Of a stretch of DNA of 7,297 nt, positions 5,207 to 7,297 are shown piece by piece (positions within the stretch are counted from its first letter, which is position 1; every line of letters begins with the position of its first letter). The DNA lies in contig KL569154.1 in the NCBI GenBank assembly GCA_000715635.1, positions 7,342-14,638 of the forward strand, written 5' to 3'. Both the position numbers and the translations under genes were made by a program. The DNA comes from Streptomyces violaceus. Lineage in GTDB: Bacteria; Actinomycetota; Actinomycetes; Streptomycetales; Streptomycetaceae. The notes below the pieces were generated by a model. The model made no database searches. It saw only the letters and a program-made list of their open reading frames with translations, and was not told where the DNA came from.

Positions 5207-6493
5207 GTGGCACGCATCGGTGACGGCGGCGATCTGCTCAAGTGCTCGTTCTGCGGCAAGAGCCAGAAGCAGGTCAAGAAGCTCATCGCAGGGCCCGGTG
5301 TGTACATCTGCGACGAGTGCATCGACCTCTGCAACGAGATCATCGAGGAAGAGCTGGCGGAGACCAGCGAGGTCCGCTGGGAGGAACTCCCGAAGCCCCG
5401 CGAGATCTACGAGTTCCTCGAGGGGTACGTGGTCGGCCAGGAGGCCGCCAAGAAGGCCCTCTCCGTAGCGGTGTACAACCACTACAAGCGCGTCCAGGCC
5501 GGTGAGAACGGCGGGGCGAACGGCCGTGACGACGCCATCGAGTTGGCGAAGTCCAACATCCTCCTCCTCGGCCCCACGGGCTCCGGGAAGACCCTCCTCG
5601 CGCAGACCCTCGCGCGCATGCTGAACGTCCCCTTCGCGATCGCCGACGCCACGGCGCTGACGGAGGCGGGATACGTCGGCGAGGACGTCGAGAACATCCT
5701 CCTCAAGCTGATCCAGGCCGCCGACTACGACGTCAAGAAGGCCGAGACCGGGATCATCTACATCGATGAGATCGACAAGGTCGCGAGGAAGAGTGAAAAC
5801 CCGTCGATCACGCGCGACGTGAGCGGCGAGGGCGTCCAGCAGGCCCTGCTGAAGATCCTCGAGGGCACCACGGCCTCGGTCCCGCCGCAGGGCGGCCGTA
5901 AGCACCCCCACCAGGAGTTCATCCAGATCGACACGACGAACGTGCTGTTCATCGTGGGCGGTGCCTTCGCCGGACTGGAGAAGATCATCGAGTCCCGGGC
6001 GGGTGCCAAGGGCATCGGCTTCGGCGCGCAGATCCGCTCCAAGCGCGAGATGGAGTCCAAGGACCAGTTCCAGGAGGTCATGCCGGAGGACCTGGTCAAG
6101 TTCGGCATGATCCCCGAGTTCATCGGCCGTCTGCCGGTCATCACCTCGGTCCACAACCTCGACCGCGAGGCCCTGCTGCAGATCCTCATCGAGCCGCGCA
6201 ACGCACTCGTCAAGCAGTACGAGCGTCTCTTCGAACTGGACGGCGTGGAGCTGGACTTCGAGCGCGAGGCCCTCGAGGCCATCGCCGACCAGGCGATCCT
6301 CCGCCAGACCGGCGCGCGTGGCCTGCGGGCCATCATGGAGGAGGTCCTCCAGGGCGTGATGTACGAGGTCCCGTCCCGCAAGGACGTGGCCCGGGTCGTC
6401 ATCACGGCGGACGTCGTCCAGTCGAACGTCAACCCGACGCTGATCCCGCGGGATGCGCGGGGGCGCGGGCCGGGGGAGCAGAAGACGGCCTAG
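5207..6493 (+). CDS. clpX: ATP-dependent Clp protease ATP-binding subunit ClpX
   Basis: 428-residue AAA+ unfoldase that recognises, unfolds and threads substrates into the ClpP chamber in the cytoplasm. The N-terminal zinc-binding domain has C13-x2-C16 and C35-x2-C38. The AAA+ core has Walker A GPTGSGKT (122-129), pore loop GYVG (155-158), Walker B IIYIDEID (183-190), the RKH loop (231-233), the IGFG ClpP-docking loop (270-273), arginine finger region MIPEFIGR (R308) and sensor 2 GARGLR (369-374). All elements needed for activity and for ClpP partnership are intact. The C-terminus ends in a short basic/Gly tail ([11 protein letters not shown]). The GTG start follows AAGGGGA (5192-5198) by 8 bases and gives the usual family N-terminus. 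It lies 180 bases after clpP2 behind a terminator-like hairpin, so it probably has its own promoter. Confidence 0.99.
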   Translation: MARIGDGGDLLKCSFCGKSQKQVKKLIAGPGVYICDECIDLCNEIIEEELAETSEVRWEELPKPREIYEFLEGYVVGQEAAKKALSVAVYNHYKRVQAGENGGANGRDDAIELAKSNILLLGPTGSGKTLLAQTLARMLNVPFAIADATALTEAGYVGEDVENILLKLIQAADYDVKKAETGIIYIDEIDKVARKSENPSITRDVSGEGVQQALLKILEGTTASVPPQGGRKHPHQEFIQIDTTNVLFIVGGAFAGLEKIIESRAGAKGIGFGAQIRSKREMESKDQFQEVMPEDLVKFGMIPEFIGRLPVITSVHNLDREALLQILIEPRNALVKQYERLFELDGVELDFEREALEAIADQAILRQTGARGLRAIMEEVLQGVMYEVPSRKDVARVVITADVVQSNVNPTLIPRDARGRGPGEQKTA

Positions 6494-6510
6494 TCCTCAC
6501 CGACTGCACG

Positions 6511-6545
6511 CGAAGGCGCCCGGCACAAGTTGCCGGGCGCCTTTG
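6511..6545. terminator. Bidirectional terminator between clpX and the convergent gene
   Basis: AAGGCGCCCGGCA (6513-6525) pairs perfectly with TGCCGGGCGCCTT (6531-6543), a 13-bp stem with a 5-base loop; a G-T and a C-G pair can extend it to 6511/6545. TTTGTCGTT follows on the plus strand and the minus-strand flank is C/G-rich. It lies 17 bases after the clpX stop and 12 bases from the stop of the converging minus-strand gene, so it likely serves both. Confidence 0.85.
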
Positions 6546-6557
6546 TCGTTGCGGGTG

Positions 6558-7297
6558 TCAGGCCGCGACGCGGACTTCCTCGCGGACCTTGGTGGTGCGG
6601 TCGATCGCCACGTCCTTGGTGACGCCCTGCGCCGCCTCACCCGGCGACACGAGGGCGATCGTGCTGTAGTCGGCCCACGCGCAGAACCAGTTGATCTTCT
6701 CCTTCTTGGTCAACTCGTCCTGCGCCTTGACCGACTGGCACTTCATGACCGCGCCGTCGAGGTCCGCCTCCTCGGGCTCGCCGATCAGCTCGGGCTTTCC
6801 GGACCCGGAGGCGGATTCCTTCTCGGAGGACTTCTTGAAGTTGGCGAGGAACAGGTCCAGCGTCGCCTCCGGGTCGGAGATCTCACCGTAGGCACCGGCC
6901 ACCGTAAGCGTCTTGGCCGACGCCATCTTCGCCGCGGACGACGGATCGTCGGGGTCGTATTCGCTCAGGTCCACGTTGGAGTAGAGGGCCGCCGAAGTCT
7001 TGGCGTTCTTCACGCCGCTCTTCTCCAACTCCGACGTCTCGTCGTCACCGGCGGTCTGCCCGTCCTTCGTGGTGCGCTTGTACTCGCTGAGCACCTTCGC
7101 GGGCGTCGACAGCTTGTGCGGCCCGTCGTCCTCCAGGCCGCCGCCGGCCCCGCCGATCACGAAGTACGCGCCCACGCCGATCGCCGCCACCACGGCCACC
7201 GCGCCGAGGATGATGCCCGTCTTCTTCTTGCCGCCGCCCGGCGCCGGGGGCTGCGGGACGCCGTACGGGGCCTGGCCGTAGGGCGGCTGCGGCTGGG
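6558..7297 (-). CDS. Membrane-anchored extracytoplasmic protein of unknown function (5' end outside window)
   Basis: The frame is open to the window edge, so the N-terminus is missing; the GTG at 7199 falls inside the membrane helix and is not the true start. The visible part begins with a Pro/Gln/Tyr/Gly-rich stretch (PPYGQAPYGVPQPPAPG), a basic KKK cluster (7229-7221), then a hydrophobic helix (TGIILGAVAVVAAIGVGAYF). This is the common Streptomyces design of a disordered cytoplasmic N-terminus plus one membrane pass with the C-terminus outside. The roughly 200-residue outer part is rich in Lys, Glu, Asp, Ser and Ala, with two cysteines (MKCQS and WFCAWADYS) that could form a disulfide. No enzyme motif is seen and I do not recognise a named family. 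It converges on clpX and shares its terminator. The Clp neighbourhood does not by itself imply a proteolysis role. Confidence 0.85.
   Translation of the reverse strand, partial: QPQPPYGQAPYGVPQPPAPGGGKKKTGIILGAVAVVAAIGVGAYFVIGGAGGGLEDDGPHKLSTPAKVLSEYKRTTKDGQTAGDDETSELEKSGVKNAKTSAALYSNVDLSEYDPDDPSSAAKMASAKTLTVAGAYGEISDPEATLDLFLANFKKSSEKESASGSGKPELIGEPEEADLDGAVMKCQSVKAQDELTKKEKINWFCAWADYSTIALVSPGEAAQGVTKDVAIDRTTKVREEVRVAA

Noticed and set aside
4307..6154. 615-codon open frame on the minus strand opposite clpP2 and clpX
   Set aside because: It spans two certain genes and their spacer, has a low-complexity Leu/Asp/His/Arg composition, and reflects codon bias rather than a gene.
1..7297. A novel defence, CRISPR or biosynthetic system
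   Set aside because: The protein-coding content is conserved housekeeping proteostasis genes and two lone membrane proteins; no spaced repeats, no clustered unknown genes and no compositional break are seen.

Overview
The window is a high-GC actinobacterial chromosome segment, almost certainly from Streptomyces or a very close relative. The reasons are strong GC bias at third codon positions, frequent GTG starts, the order tig-clpP1-clpP2-clpX, the paired clpP genes, and protein sequences that match what I recall of the Streptomyces proteins nearly residue for residue. It is core-genome proteostasis territory. I see no mobile element, CRISPR array, toxin or defence module, and no previously undescribed system. 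What is worth a second look lies in the non-coding spacers and a few protein details.

Layout: (1) 1-1304, the C-terminal part of a membrane-anchored, PQQ-type beta-propeller protein whose start lies left of the window. (2) 1357-1769, two divergent tRNA genes, tRNA-Gly(UCC) on the minus strand and tRNA-Pro(UGG) on the plus strand, each followed by a hairpin terminator. (3) 1768-3358, a candidate vegetative promoter, a structured leader, the trigger factor gene tig and its terminator. (4) 3359-3550, a spacer with a sequence that resembles a recurrent Streptomyces intergenic repeat and a control region for clpP1 containing ClgR-like half-sites and a SigR-like promoter. (5) 3551-5026, clpP1 and clpP2, a likely operon. 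(6) 5027-5206, a highly structured spacer with a terminator-like hairpin, a 10-bp tandem repeat and a perfect 16-bp palindrome. (7) 5207-6493, clpX. (8) 6511-6545, a bidirectional terminator shared with (9) a convergent minus-strand gene, 6558 to the window end, for a membrane-anchored extracytoplasmic protein of unknown function.

How the genes work together: trigger factor meets nascent chains at the ribosome exit tunnel and helps them fold. ClpX is the AAA+ unfoldase that feeds tagged or damaged proteins into the chamber formed by ClpP1 and ClpP2. Folding and degradation are therefore encoded side by side. The strong structure after tig and after clpP2 suggests at least three transcription units (tig; clpP1-clpP2; clpX) rather than one operon. 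The two flanking membrane proteins have no evident functional link to the Clp system.
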